Source of the DNA: Podocnemis expansa
Taxonomy: Eukaryota; Chordata; Testudines; Podocnemididae
Direction: 5' to 3'
DNA: 64,000 nucleotides
NCBI GenBank assembly: GCA_007922195.1
Contig: ML682128.1
Location: 414,692-478,691, forward strand
The position numbers and the translations under genes were made by a program. Below, in pieces: positions 21,456 through 31,517 of the stretch. The number at the start of each line of letters is the position of its first letter. Position 1 is the stretch's first letter. The notes beneath the pieces were generated by a model, which did no database searches, had not been told where the DNA came from, and saw nothing but the letters and a program-made list of their open reading frames with translations.

Positions 21456-21819
21456 TCTTTAAAGATGTTAAACTAACAAATGAAGTCTAAGGTTTTAATG
21501 AGTAATATCCATTGATGGTATTAGAATTTTTAATTTGATCATGCAAGTAATAGTAGGAGTTAGAATAGCTGTATCTGTGATCCAACATATTTATTTGATG
21601 TTGTATTCTGCAGGTCATTTTCAAAGCTTCAGGTACATAAAAGGGCTCAAATATAGTCAAACCAAAGCTTCAGTATTCAAGAAATATTTGTTACTGTTCC
21701 ACTACCACATCACACACTGTTTAACCTGCTCAGAGATTATTCCTGTTGAGATGCTTATAGTTATCCTACTGCATCAGAGCTCACTCACTGCTATGGTGCC
21801 TCCTTGTAATTGTTTTGGG
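21456..21819. other. Unique AT-rich sequence
   Basis: No feature is recognised. An open stretch at 21535-21825 has no known similarity. Confidence 0.35.
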
Positions 21820-23060
21820 GATTAGCTCCTTCCAGGTCCAATGCCCTTTTCTTCACAGAATAGCCCTCCCCTCTCTCTCTGACTCAGGATAATTCTTCAT
21901 TGTGACTCAGCTTCCTGCCAGGTCACCACGGTCTTCCTCTTCCAGGGTATTAAAGTCCATTGTATGACTGTCCCAAGCAGTCTTCATTTCTACTGCCTGG
22001 TCTATGCCATTTCCCTTGTGGCTAGGAGTGGAACCTAAGCCAAACCTCTACTCTGGATTCCAATCCAGAAACCAAATGTCCAGTGACTGCGATCTGCTTC
22101 TATCCATACCCTAGTACTGCTTCCCCTGGACTCCTTCCTACTTCTCTGCACAATCTTATTGCCTCCCCACTTGTGGATTTATCAGCACAAATTACCTCCT
22201 CATAGAGCTTAGATGATCATTATGTTCTCTTCTGGCTTTAGTCTGACCTTCTGCACATTGCAAGCCACTGCACTCACCTATTCACTCCTGTAATAGACCC
22301 ATAAACTCTCTCTGAGTTACTGAAGCCCTGAAATCATGATTTACAGACTTCAAGTTACAGAGAATCCCCCATTCATGCTAGTTTGAGCCTGCAAATAACC
22401 CATGCTCCAGTCTGCTGATGAAGGCAAAAAAAAAAAAGAGGAAAAAAAAACCCCTGGGTCTCTGTCAATCTGAGTCAGGGGAAATTCCCTCCTGACCCCA
22501 AATATGTTGATCAGTTAGACTCTGGGCATGTAGGCAAGACCCACCATCCAAACAGCTGGAAAAAAATTCTCTGTAGTAACTCAGTGACCTCCCCATCTAG
22601 TAGTCCATCACCAATCATTGGAGATACTTGCTGCTAGGAGCTGCAGACTGACTACATGCCATTGTAGGCAGTCTCATCCTACCATCCCCTCCATTAATCT
22701 ATCAAGCTCGGTCTTGAAGCCAATTAGGCTTTTTGCCACCACTGTTCCTCTTGAAAGGCTGTCTCAGGGAGTGACAGCAGATTGTTTAACTCTTTAGACC
22801 CAGACACTTCCCTTCTCCTAAGAATTGCCTTTAAACTACTTCCTTTGCAGCCTTTTTTTGCTGCCAACTTCCTGCTTTTATGCCAGCTCTGCCTATTTCC
22901 TCTCAACTAGGCTTCATCTTGAATCAGCCTTTCAATTCCTGGCTCTTCCTCAGGTGTATCCCATCAGACTAATTGACCTTACTTAACTTGCTCTGCCCTG
23001 TGGGGTGTGAATGCCCATCACACTTCCCTGTGTGGGGGTGGACACCCATCACACCTGCCT
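21820..23060. mobile_element. Possible LTR-type repeat around a CR1 fragment
   Basis: The pyrimidine-rich flanks (21820-22330 and 22770-23060), ending in CTGCCCTGTGGGGTGTGAAT and GGGGTGGACACCCATCACAC, remind me of LTR-like repeats common in turtle DNA. There is no second copy in the window to support this, so it is a weak call. Confidence 0.3.
22430..22770 (-). mobile_element. CR1 LINE fragment
   Basis: TCAGGGGAAATTCCCTCCTG, CCCAAATATGTTGATCAG, CTGTAGTAACTCAGTGACC and AAGCTCGGTCTTGAAGCCAA are words known from the reverse strand of sauropsid CR1 3' regions. No RT part is seen. Confidence 0.55.
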
Positions 23061-23597
23061 CCTAAGATATAAGTTACATGTCATATTCTTTACTTCTTGA
23101 CTGAAACGGCTATGTAAGGCATCGCTGCACTGGTGAAGACATGCCATGATTTGGGAGGAAATGACTGCATTTCAGTGATGAATGTTATTCTACACACACA
23201 ACACACCTACATATATAGCTGCTAAACCTTTAGAATCCTTCCTAAAGATAGGTGCAGTATAAATGTAGGCCATGGACTCATGAGTATTACTTGCTTCCTG
23301 GATCACTAAAGGCTGACACATGAAGGACATGGAATCTTTTAAAATATTTTTCAAATTCAAGTAGAACCTTAAGTACTCCCCTCTGCAGAAAGGCTGCAGA
23401 AAATGAAGGCATGATCAAGACCCTTTGTCAGAGGGGTTTACCCTTAAGGGTAAGTATTTGTAGCCATTCAGAGAAAGTAGCAGGTTCAGTCATTTAATAT
23501 TGAGGATTCACTGAGAAATCAGGTCCCCATACTCTGAGCACTCAGTCTGCCATGATATTCTCTGGTCTTCCCACACAAGAGGCACTGCTACTCACTC
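23061..23597. other. Unique sequence
   Basis: No feature is recognised. Confidence 0.4.
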
Positions 23598-24149
23598 AGG
23601 GTGTGTCTACACTGCAGCATAAGAAAAGTGTTTGAATTCAGGCTCAAATCTAACCTCCCTTCCATCAACACACAAATTACACCACCCCAGGAACTGAATC
23701 CAACATCGCGGGGTCCCATAGCATGGAGTGTCCAAACCTGAGAAAAGCCGAATGCCAGGGTTCAAGACTTATAGATTTACAATGAAGATGCAACCCTACT
23801 GGTCTCATATTCTGGGAATCTGCCAAAAATATCTCACAGTTCAACAGGCTGGCATTTTCTACACTGAACCACAAACAATGAGCTAGGAAATCTGACTTAC
23901 GTATAGTTTGATTCAGGCCTGCATAACGCAGTGCTCAACAATTCCTAACCTGGGGTGACAAATAAGTCTATAAAACAAACAAACAAGGAGTCCTGTGGTA
24001 CTTAAAGGCTAACAATTTTTTTTTTCATGAGCTATTGTGGGAGAAAATTCCACTTCATCAGATGGTCAAGCTGTAGGTTTACAAACCCAGGACTGGCTAA
24101 CTTCAGTTTCTGTTAACCCTAGGCTTCCAATTTAGTATAGACATACCCT
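23598..24149. mobile_element. DNA element with GGGTGTGTCTACACT ends, carrying a Penelope tail
   Basis: AGGGTGTGTCTACACT on the left mirrors TATAGACATACCCT on the right. The interior is not built of palindromic words, unlike its neighbours, and has no coding capacity. A minus-strand Penelope tail is inserted at about 23972-24066. Confidence 0.55.
23972..24066 (-). mobile_element. Penelope-like 3' tail (short insertion)
   Basis: GGAGTCCTGTGGTACTTAAA, then GCTAACAATTT and TGGGAGAAAATTCCACTTCA, are the reverse complement of the tail at 19050-19130. Only the extreme 3' end is present. Confidence 0.7.
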
Positions 24150-24611
24150 AAGGAGTCATGCCATCTTTGGCTACCTTTCATCTCTCTGCAGATATGACTT
24201 GCAACTGTGTGGTAGTGCAATGTCCTAGCTCCTGCACAGATGTCTGCCTTGAAATCTCTTGGACTGAGAGGGTACAACTTCTCCTCTGCTATGCACCCAA
24301 AGATTTGTGAAGCCCCAGTCGAGTGATGCTTGCAACAGGGACTTCTGTGGGCTCATGCAGAAATGTAGGAATGTGCCATGGTGGCACCATTCCCCCTCTC
24401 TCATGAGCTTCAGGTTTGTTTACCTTTTGTTCCCATCTGTACTGTGGCTTAGTGGGGAGAGTTTGGATGAGAATTTTAAGTAGTGTGATACAAATATGCT
24501 CTATCACTAAGTAGAGGAAAGGAGTGACAGTGGTTTGATGACTGTGCTTCTGGTATTCTAGCAATTCTCAACAACTACTGGAATTTAAATTCACACTTTT
24601 AGGTCGACTCA
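24150..24611. other. Unique sequence
   Basis: Nothing is recognised between the two elements. Confidence 0.4.
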
Positions 24612-25024
24612 GGGGCTAGTCATATAGTGTCAAAGATATTTCAAAATAACTATTTTGAATTTATTTTGAAATAATTATTTTGAATTAATATTATTTTGAA
24701 ATTATTATTTCAAAGTAGGAATCCAGTGAAGACTCTCTATTTTGAAATAGGGGAAGGCAGTGACAAGTATAGAGCCATTATTTTGAAAAAAGCCAATTCT
24801 GTGGCTTGGAATGGCTTTTTTCAAAATAACTATTACAAAAGAATCACCCTTTTGAAATAAATGCAGATTTAGTTATTTTGAAATAGCACTTCATTATTTC
24901 AAAATAACAAAGTGCTTACTTGAAAATAACTAAATGCCTGCATGGACAGGTATAAAGTTTTTTTTCCAAATAGGCCTCCTTATTTAAAAAAAAAACAAAA
25001 CTTTTCAGTGTAGACTGACCCTCG
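24612..25024. mobile_element. TATTTTGAAATAA-type MITE
   Basis: The left end GGGGCTAGTCATATAGTGTC and right end CAGTGTAGACTGACCCTC are imperfectly inverted. TTATTTTGAAATAATTATTT words dominate. A fold-back of GCCATTATTTTGAAAAAAGCC with GGCTTTTTTCAAAATAAC sits in the middle. Confidence 0.6.
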
Positions 25025-25433
25025 GAGAAGCTAAGAAATAGGAAAAGCAGATAAGGAGACCGCTGGAGCTTGAGAAAGAGAGCTATCCTTGGATTGGCTG
25101 GTTGTGAACTAGCTGTTGGGGAAAGACAGGCAGAGAAAGTGATCTCCTAGCTGACGTGATTTAACTTTAACTTTGGGGAGATGGTAGTCTGATAGTAACA
25201 GGTAAGGGAGAGGTGGCTTAAACAGAGGCTGAATAAAATTCATTCTCACATAAAAGCCGCAATATTTGCTCTGTGTGTGCTTGCCCTTTGTGCATTAATA
25301 ACCCACCTTTGTTTGCAAAGCAAATGATTTAATCAAGACCCACAAGCTCCCATTGGAAATATAGGCAATCAGTTGTGGTTAGTAGTCAGCAAATAAAGTA
25401 AATTGACAAAAATGTAAGGCTGAAGTAGTAGTA
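25025..25433. other. Unique sequence left of the Harbinger
   Basis: No feature is recognised. Confidence 0.4.
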
Positions 25434-25570
25434 TATGGCTGTGTCCACATGCAGAGCCTTGTTTTGAAATAAGTTATTTTGAAACAAGTCGTTTCAAAAT
25501 AAAGTCCTTATTTCGAAAGGACTTAATTAGAAATGACTAAAAACCAATTTGAAATAAGGGAAAAGCCCCA

Positions 25571-25611
25571 ATCGAAATAGCATGTCCAAACAGTGGACTT
25601 GCTATTTCGCT
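25571..25611. promoter_or_regulatory. Sub-terminal palindrome of the Harbinger family
   Basis: TCGAAATAGCATGTCC and GGACTTGCTATTTCG are imperfect inverted arms about 135 bp from the left end. The same palindrome is at 14661-14699 (perfect), 15964-16000 and, degenerate, near 8563-8602. Conservation of position suggests a protein-binding or promoter site for transposase or the Myb protein; this is inference. Confidence 0.45.
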
Positions 25612-25627
25612 TTAGGGGAAGGGCACC

Positions 25628-27004
25628 ATGGGAGATGTGGCAACATGGGTGCCTCCCTGGGCCATATCGGCAGCCATGTTGCCAGCCAATCCTATAAAAG
25701 CTGGTCCCGACCTCACTTCCCTGTCCATTCTGGCTAGCAGGACTCTGCAAGCAACAGACATGGACGCTGCCCGGCTGTCCAGCCAGCACTGTGCAACAAA
25801 CAGACCCTCTGCCTGCCTGCAGAGTGTCCTGCTGATGTGGGACACTCTGCTTGCAGACCCAGATGGTGCCCAGCCTGTGCCCGAGGCTGTCATCCAGCTG
25901 GGCTGCAGAGCAGAGCTAGTTCCCCTGCCCTATTCTGTGCCTTGCCAGGTCTGGGCCCGGGAGACCAGCCCAGACTGGTGGGAGCGAGTAGTGCTCCGAA
26001 CCTGGGGGGATGACCAGTGGTGGAGGAATTTCCACATGAGCAGGGCCAGCTTCAACCTCCTGGTCGCAGAACTCGCCCCGCTGCGGCGCTGAAGGGACAC
26101 CACAATGAGGCCTGCTATCCCTGTGGACAAAAGAGTGGCCATCGCTCTGTGGAAGATGGCCACTCCGGAGTCACACAGGTCTGTGGCGCACCTGTTCAGC
26201 ATCAGGAGGTCCACCACTGGCAACGTTCTGTTGGAGGTCACCAGGGCCATCAACAGGATCCTGCTGTGATGCCTGGTCACACAAGGGGAGCTGCAGGACA
26301 CCATTGCTGGAATGGCCACCCTGGGTTTTCCCAATTGTGCGGGGATCCTGGACGCCACGCACATCCCTGCGCAAGCCCCAGAACACATAGCCGTGGAGTG
26401 CAGAAACCAGAAGGGGTACTACTCTATCATCCTGCAGGCCCTTGTGGACCACCGGGGCCTTTTCCAAAACTGTTACGTGTGAGGCCAGGAAGGGCCCAGG
26501 ATGCCAGGGTCCTCTGTAACTCTGCCCTGTACCGGGACATAGAGGCAGGCACCTTCTTGCCCCCTCATAGCATCAATGTTGGGAGAATAGAGGTGCCTGT
26601 CCTCATTGTGGCAGATGTGGCCTATCCCCTCCACCCATGGTTCATGTGGCCATACGCAGGGCCCCTCGAACCCCCTCAGGCAGATTTTCAACCGCTGGCT
26701 GAGCTGCTGCCACCAGGTGGTCGAGCGGGCATTTGGCCACCTCAAGGCACGCTGGAGGTGCCTCCTTACACACCTCCACCTGGTGGAGAGGACAATGCCG
26801 CAGGTCATCAGTGCATGTGTGGCCCTGCACAACTTCTGTGAAGTGCAGGGCGAGACTGTTGCTGCTTCCTGGGAAGCTGAGGCACAACTCCTCACCAGGG
26901 ACTACGAGCAACCCAGACCTGTGCCTCCATGGGACCAGCCGTCACAGATAGCTGTGACAGTTTGGGACGCATTCATGAACACCTTTGCCATGGAGGAACT
27001 CTGA
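25628..27004 (+). pseudogene. PIF/Harbinger DDE transposase, broken by stops and frameshifts
   Basis: The frame starting at 25628 gives the N-terminal part with the family's RETSPDWWERVVLRTW region, then stops at 26090. The same frame continues through PVDKRVAIALWKMATPE and a helix-turn-helix-like RSVAHLFSIRRSTTGNVL, meets a TGA at 26267, and goes on to LDATHIPAQAPE, where the first catalytic D (26351) is intact, and to NQKGYYSIILQAL. At 26480 a one-base change moves the frame: DARVLCNS and ADVAYPLHPWFMWPYAG, with the second catalytic D at 26614, are one frame over. Near 26665 the frame returns for VVERAFGHLKARWRCL, with the catalytic E at 26723, and ends at 27004. All three catalytic residues survive, so decay looks fairly recent. 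Without the breaks it would be about 455 residues. It would cut and rejoin transposon ends together with the Myb-like partner. Confidence 0.88.
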
Positions 27005-27289
27005 GGGCCAGGCCTGACCTGCCCCACATCACCCTCTCCCCCATTCTCCCACAGCCAGCCCCCACCCATCCACCCACACTGTGAACTACCCCCAGTAAAA
27101 CCACTCACAACCAAGAATATGTTTCAAACTATTTATTTAACACAACGGGGGTTGGGGCAGGGAAGGGCTGGGGAGAGTTAGGGGATGGGGAAATGTGGGG
27201 GGAGTCTGGGGTGTTGAACCCCAGGTTCACGATGTGACTGGGATGGACCAGCGACACCCACCAATGAGACAGAGACCACTTCAAGTAAA

Positions 27290-27660
27290 CAAAAAAAACT
27301 ACTTTTATAGTGACACCTTAAACACCTTTAACCACTTAACAGTGTAAAACAAGGAGATCTATACAAAAACACTTGTAATCAACTAACAATATGAAGCAAA
27401 AATCTATATAGGACACTTATAACCAACTAATAGCATAAAGCAAAATCTAAATGAACACTTATAACTAAATGACAATATAAAGCTAAAAACCTATGCAAAG
27501 CACTTATAACCAAGTAACAGTGTGGAGCAAGAGTCTATATAAAGCACCTGTAAAACACCTCCAGCCAAACAACAGGATAAAGTATGAGAGTCTATGTAAA
27601 ACACTTACAACCTACAAAAGTACTTATAGTTAAATAACAGTATGGATTAATGACCTACAA
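27290..27660. repeat. Degenerate ~45-bp minisatellite between the two Harbinger genes
   Basis: Six or so units built around ACACTTATAACCAA, a TAACAATATAAAGC-like word and AATCTATATA follow one another. The array lies in the spacer between the convergent transposase and Myb genes. Confidence 0.6.
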
Positions 27661-28078
27661 GAGGGTGGCCATAATAAGTCAAGGACTTTTCTGGCCTTTT
27701 ACTGCCTCAACATCGGTATAGGCACTGACCAGCCCACCCGACGCGTATTTACCAATGGCTGGAAGCCATTCCTCCTTGCTAGCCAAGAAGGGTGGGCGGC
27801 AGAATAAAAAAAAAAAGTCAGATGAGAGAAAAATAAACCCCCACACTCCCACCGTGTACACTGGGGAAGTTTGGGGCCAGCAGTTTAGAGCAGAAGCAGA
27901 GTAATGAACAATTATACAGTAAGAAGGATGCAAAATACAAATGACTAAACAAAACACCTGGCAAATTAACAACACAAAACTATGCTAGACCTTAAACAAC
28001 TATATCATAAAAAGATTATGCAGGATACAGAGGAAATAATAACAACTACACAAACTATGCAAAACTCAGGTGAAGAAC
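27661..28078. other. Harbinger spacer, AT-rich
   Basis: Sequence between the minisatellite and the end of the Myb-like gene. No other feature is recognised. Confidence 0.4.
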
Positions 28079-29964
28079 CTACAAACACAGGCTATATATA
28101 AATGGTACCAAGTAGAATGATTTAGAGAAGGTAGGAGGCCTATATCGATTTATAATACCTGTCCCACGACCGCAGTAGAACCCAAAGCGAGGAGGCAGAC
28201 CAGGGGCCATGTGCTCCACCAACTGGCGGATGCTGCTGGCAATGGCTTCGACTGCAGTGGGCAGGCGGTCACAGAAGCGCTCGAAGGCCTGTGCCTGCCG
28301 CTCACTGGCCTGTGCCTGGCGCTCCAGGGTGGCGACCACCCGGTCGTCCACAGCTGCCGCCTGCTGCAGCACGGGGAAGGCAGAGTCTTGGCGCCTAGCC
28401 TATTCTTGGCGCCAGACCTGGGTGGATGCCTCTGTCCGCTGGCCAAGCTCATCAAGGCTCTCCAGAATCTCCCCGTGCATCCAGGGGGTCCTCCTCCTCC
28501 TCTGTGGTGGTCTTGGTCTGCTGCGTTGGGAAGGTGGTGCTTCACGGCAGGCAGCTGGGCGACCTGTTGGAGGGAAGCAGAAAACACAGTTGGCCCCTGC
28601 TGCCTGCTGGTCTTGTCTGTGTGCAGCCTGTTTGCAGCACACACCTCTGCCCTGACTGTCAGCAGGACTCAGGATCCTGTGGGACATTGCCCTGGGGTAG
28701 GGCTACCAGATCCCAAAGCCTGGAAAGGAGGACAGGGAAGTACAAAAAGGAGGACATTGGAGGACACATGGGAGAAAATGTAGTACGAATGTAATATTCT
28801 TTGGTTTTTAGGGGGCCCTGGAACACTCTCCCTTAAAACTAAGTATTCTATGGCATTCCAGGATACTTCAACCCCTATAATAAGAAGCCTGACAAAATCC
28901 TGTATTTTAAAATGCCTGCCAGACAGACAATGTGAGGATAAACAGAAGAACACGAAGGTAAAAAGGAGACCATGGTCTCCTTTTGCCTGACATCTGGTAA
29001 CTGTGCCCTGGAAGCACACATGCTAGTGGTGCCCACAACGGTGAGCTGGACTCACCCATGCTTTGCTCTAGGGAGTCTCCCAAGGCCACTTGCCAGTGGT
29101 GTGGCCTGCATGCTCTCCACCCCACCCAAGATGCAACTGCATCTTTGACACCCATCCCCTGTTAACCACCCCAAGGCACACAGGGGCTTGTAACCCTGGT
29201 CCCACCTGTCTCTCAGGTACCCGTGGCCATGGGAGGGCCTCTGCACCTGCCAACCCTATGCCCTACCTGCCCCAGTGCCCGGCCCTGTACCCCTTGCTGC
29301 CCGTGACCTGGATAGGCCCAGCCCTGCGTGCTTCTGCGGGAGAGGAAAACTCACCTACAGGGGCTCCAGAGGTCCGGCACAATGTCCCTGTGTCCGTCTC
29401 AGACTCCCCAGGGGCCAGGATGGTCTCAGGCCCCTGCTCCTCTGTGCTGCTATCTACCTCTGGGACAGGGAACAGCTCGGGGGTCCCTGGTGTGGCCTCT
29501 GCTGCTGTTGGCGGTGCAGCAGGAGGCTGCCCGATGTCCACAGACACTTGGGACTCAGTGTCCGCTGCCTCAGGGCTGGAGGAGGAGCTGTGCTGCCTGC
29601 CAGTGTCAACAGCCTCCGCTGGCAGGCCCCTGGGCTCTGGCCCCAGGAAGGCATGGAGCTCATCATAGAAAGGGCAGGTAGCACTGCTACCTGGTCCCTG
29701 GAGCTCCTGAGCCTCTCTGGTCCAGGCATGGTCCTGCCTGAGGGCCTTTATTTTGGAGCGCACCTGCTCCATGGTGTGCTCGTGGCCCTCAGTGGGCAGT
29801 GCTGCAGCAATGTCCACATATATGTCCCAGTTCTGGTAGCTAGCCTGGAATCGGGACAGGATGTCCTCCTTCCTCCAGATGCGGAGGAGGCACTGGACCT
29901 CCTCAGCAGTCCAGATGGGGGCACGGCGTCGCCCCCCTGGGGCACTGGTGCCACGTGCTGCCAT
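28079..29964 (-). pseudogene. Harbinger Myb/SANT-like protein gene, two exons, one in-frame stop
   Basis: Exon 1 runs from the ATG at 29964 down to 29355. Residues ~15-75 form a Myb/SANT-like (trihelix) DNA-binding domain: IWTAEEVQCLLRIW, NWDIYVDIAAAL and TMEQVRSKIKALRQDH carry the usual tryptophans and basic last helix. An acidic, S/P/E-rich linker follows. The exon ends at CTGTAG with donor GTGAGT (29354-29349). The intron closes with a pyrimidine tract and CAACAG before 28563. Exon 1 ends in phase 1 and exon 2 resumes in the matching phase as GRPAACREAPP. Exon 2 has a coiled-coil-like LERQAQASERQAQAFERF segment and VEAIASSIRQLVEHMAPG, and ends at 28079. One TAG at 28400 interrupts it; otherwise about 364 residues. 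In Harbinger elements the partner brings transposase to the nucleus and to the transposon ends. A younger element lies in the intron. Confidence 0.85.
28696..29003. mobile_element. hAT-like insertion in the intron of the Myb-like gene
   Basis: The inner left end GGGCTACCAGATCC and right end GACATCTGGTAACTG are inverted. TGCCCTGG stands on both sides (28688-28695 and 29004-29011), a perfect 8-bp duplication. It lies wholly in the intron (28564-29354) and so would not disturb the protein. A possible lone end of the same type is CAGGGTTGCCAGATGAC at 44573. Confidence 0.7.
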
Positions 29965-30334
29965 GCCTTATCAGGGCTGTCAGCATGCTGGCACGCACGC
30001 ACATGGGATGGCACTTCCTGCTTCCCTTGGGTGCTGTGCACCCTGGGAAGAAGGTCAGGACCGTTATTTCGAAACAAGCATTGTTTTGAAATAACATGTC
30101 CGAACGACGGTTATTTCAAAACAGCTCGTTTAGAAATAACCATCGTTTTGAAACAACATGTCCCAATGGTGTTATTTTGAAACGAGACATTTCAAAATAA
30201 CCGTTGTTTTGAAACGAAAGCAGTTTAAGCCGTTTCGAAACAATGACTCTTGTTTTGAAACAACAGGCTCCGTTGTTTCAAAACAAGAAAATGTTGTGTG
30301 GACATCCAGTTTTTTATTTCAAAACAACCAGTGT

Positions 30335-31517
30335 AGCATGAACTTAAAAAGTGGTTAGTTCAAACTAGCTGTGCTTATTAGTTCAAACTAATTTTTTAAT
30401 TCAAACGAAGCCGCGCAGCAAGTTTGAACTGAAAAACTGCAGTTAGTCCAAACTAGCCTGAGCAGGGCCAGCCCAAGGCTTTTTGGTGCCCTAGGCAAAT
30501 TGTGATTTTGGTGCCCCTCCAGTCCCCAGAGAAGGCCAGGCCAAGTCCCCCACCACTAAGTCAGGTGAGTGGGGGCTGGGCCGGGCCAGGCCCTCTAAGT
30601 CGGCGGGCCAAGCCACCCTCCAGAACAGTGGGCTGAGCAGGCAGGTCAAGTAGAGGGCACAGCAGCCCCCCAACCCCATCAGCAGGCCAAAACAGCCAAA
30701 GACTAGCGGGGGCTGAGCCCTACCCCCCACGCCCCAATGAGGGCAGCCGAATCCCCAAGCTGCTGGGCTGGGCTGAGCCCCCAAGCAGGGAGAGGTTGGG
30801 CTGGGGCCCAAGCTGGCAGGCCAAGTGCCAGGCAGAGCAGCCCACCCTTCCCCTCCTCCAGCAGCAGGGCCAAGCAGGCCGAAGAGCAGGCCAGGCCAGC
30901 CCCTGTGCCGGCTGAGCCCCAAGCCAATGGGCAGGACCGAGCCCCTTGCCCAGCTCCCCCGAAAATCAGCCAAGCCCCCAAGCCAGGCCCCGATCCAGCA
31001 GGCTGAGCAGCAGGCAAAGCCAGACAAACAGTGGACTGGGCCCCAAGCCGAGCAAGGCCCCCAGCAGTGGGCTGGGTCAGGCCCCAAGCTGGCAGATAGG
31101 CAGAGAGTGCCCTGGGCCAGCAGAGAGGTGGGGCAACCGATGGCCACTCTCCCCCTCACTTCTCCCAGCATCCCCCCAAAAGCCTGTCCCTCTTCTCTCC
31201 ACCCCCCCCCCACTAACCTTTTCTGGAGCGGGGAGCAGAGGTGTGGAGCAAGTCAAAACAGCTGGTTTCAATTTCCCCCCTTGCTATGCCCAGCCAGGCT
31301 ACATGCCTGTGTGCAGCAGGGCAGGAAATTTCAAATAGCCTTGCTGGCCCCAGCCCAGCAACCCTTCGCACTCCCAAAAGTCTGGTGTTCTAGGCAACCA
31401 CCTAAGTTGCCTCTATGGTAGGACCAGCCCTGAGCCCGAGGCTAGTTCAGACTAAACGCGGACTTCATTAGTTAGGATTTGCAAATCCAAACTAAATAAG
31501 TAGATGTAGACATAACC
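30335..31517. mobile_element. AGTTCAAACTA-type element, left end lost, carrying a hAT insertion
   Basis: TTAGTTCAAACTAGC and TTAGTTCAAACTAATTT words begin right after the Harbinger arm and resume after the hAT insertion, ending in AGATGTAGACATAACC. The left terminal repeat is missing at the junction with the Harbinger, so one of the two elements was truncated by rearrangement there. Confidence 0.6.
30463..31432. mobile_element. Non-autonomous hAT element
   Basis: It starts CAGGGCCAGCCCAAGG and ends GGACCAGCCCTG. AGCCTGAG (30455-30462) and AGCCCGAG (31433-31440) are the 8-bp target duplication with one change. The interior is G/C-rich with many CCCAAGC and GGGCTGG words and has long open frames on both strands that lack any known domain; I read them as composition effects. 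Confidence 0.85.

Larger units (their letters stand above)
25437..30334. mobile_element. Two-gene PIF/Harbinger transposon, right terminus lost
   Basis: The left end is GGCTGTGTCCACATGC, preceded by TAT. Sub-terminal arms of TTGTTTTGAAATAA-type words lie at 25455-25610 and 30055-30330. Inside are a plus-strand DDE transposase and a minus-strand Myb/SANT-like gene facing it, the gene pair that defines PIF/Harbinger elements. The right arm follows the family up to AACAACCAGTGTA and then stops; judging from the copy at 17052, about 35-40 bp including the terminal repeat are gone. Both genes carry breaks, so this copy cannot move by itself, but it is the longest and best source of the family in the window. 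Confidence 0.88.

Noticed and set aside
25523..26911. Several minus-strand frames of 70-152 codons
   Set aside because: They lie opposite the transposase, which carries all the recognisable motifs on the plus strand.
28211..28783. Plus-strand frames of 190 and 148 codons
   Set aside because: Shadows of the second exon of the minus-strand Myb-like gene, whose splice phase and motifs are convincing.
30491..31421. Frames of 240 codons (minus) and 198 codons (plus)
   Set aside because: They overlap on opposite strands within a GC-rich non-autonomous hAT element and have no domain.
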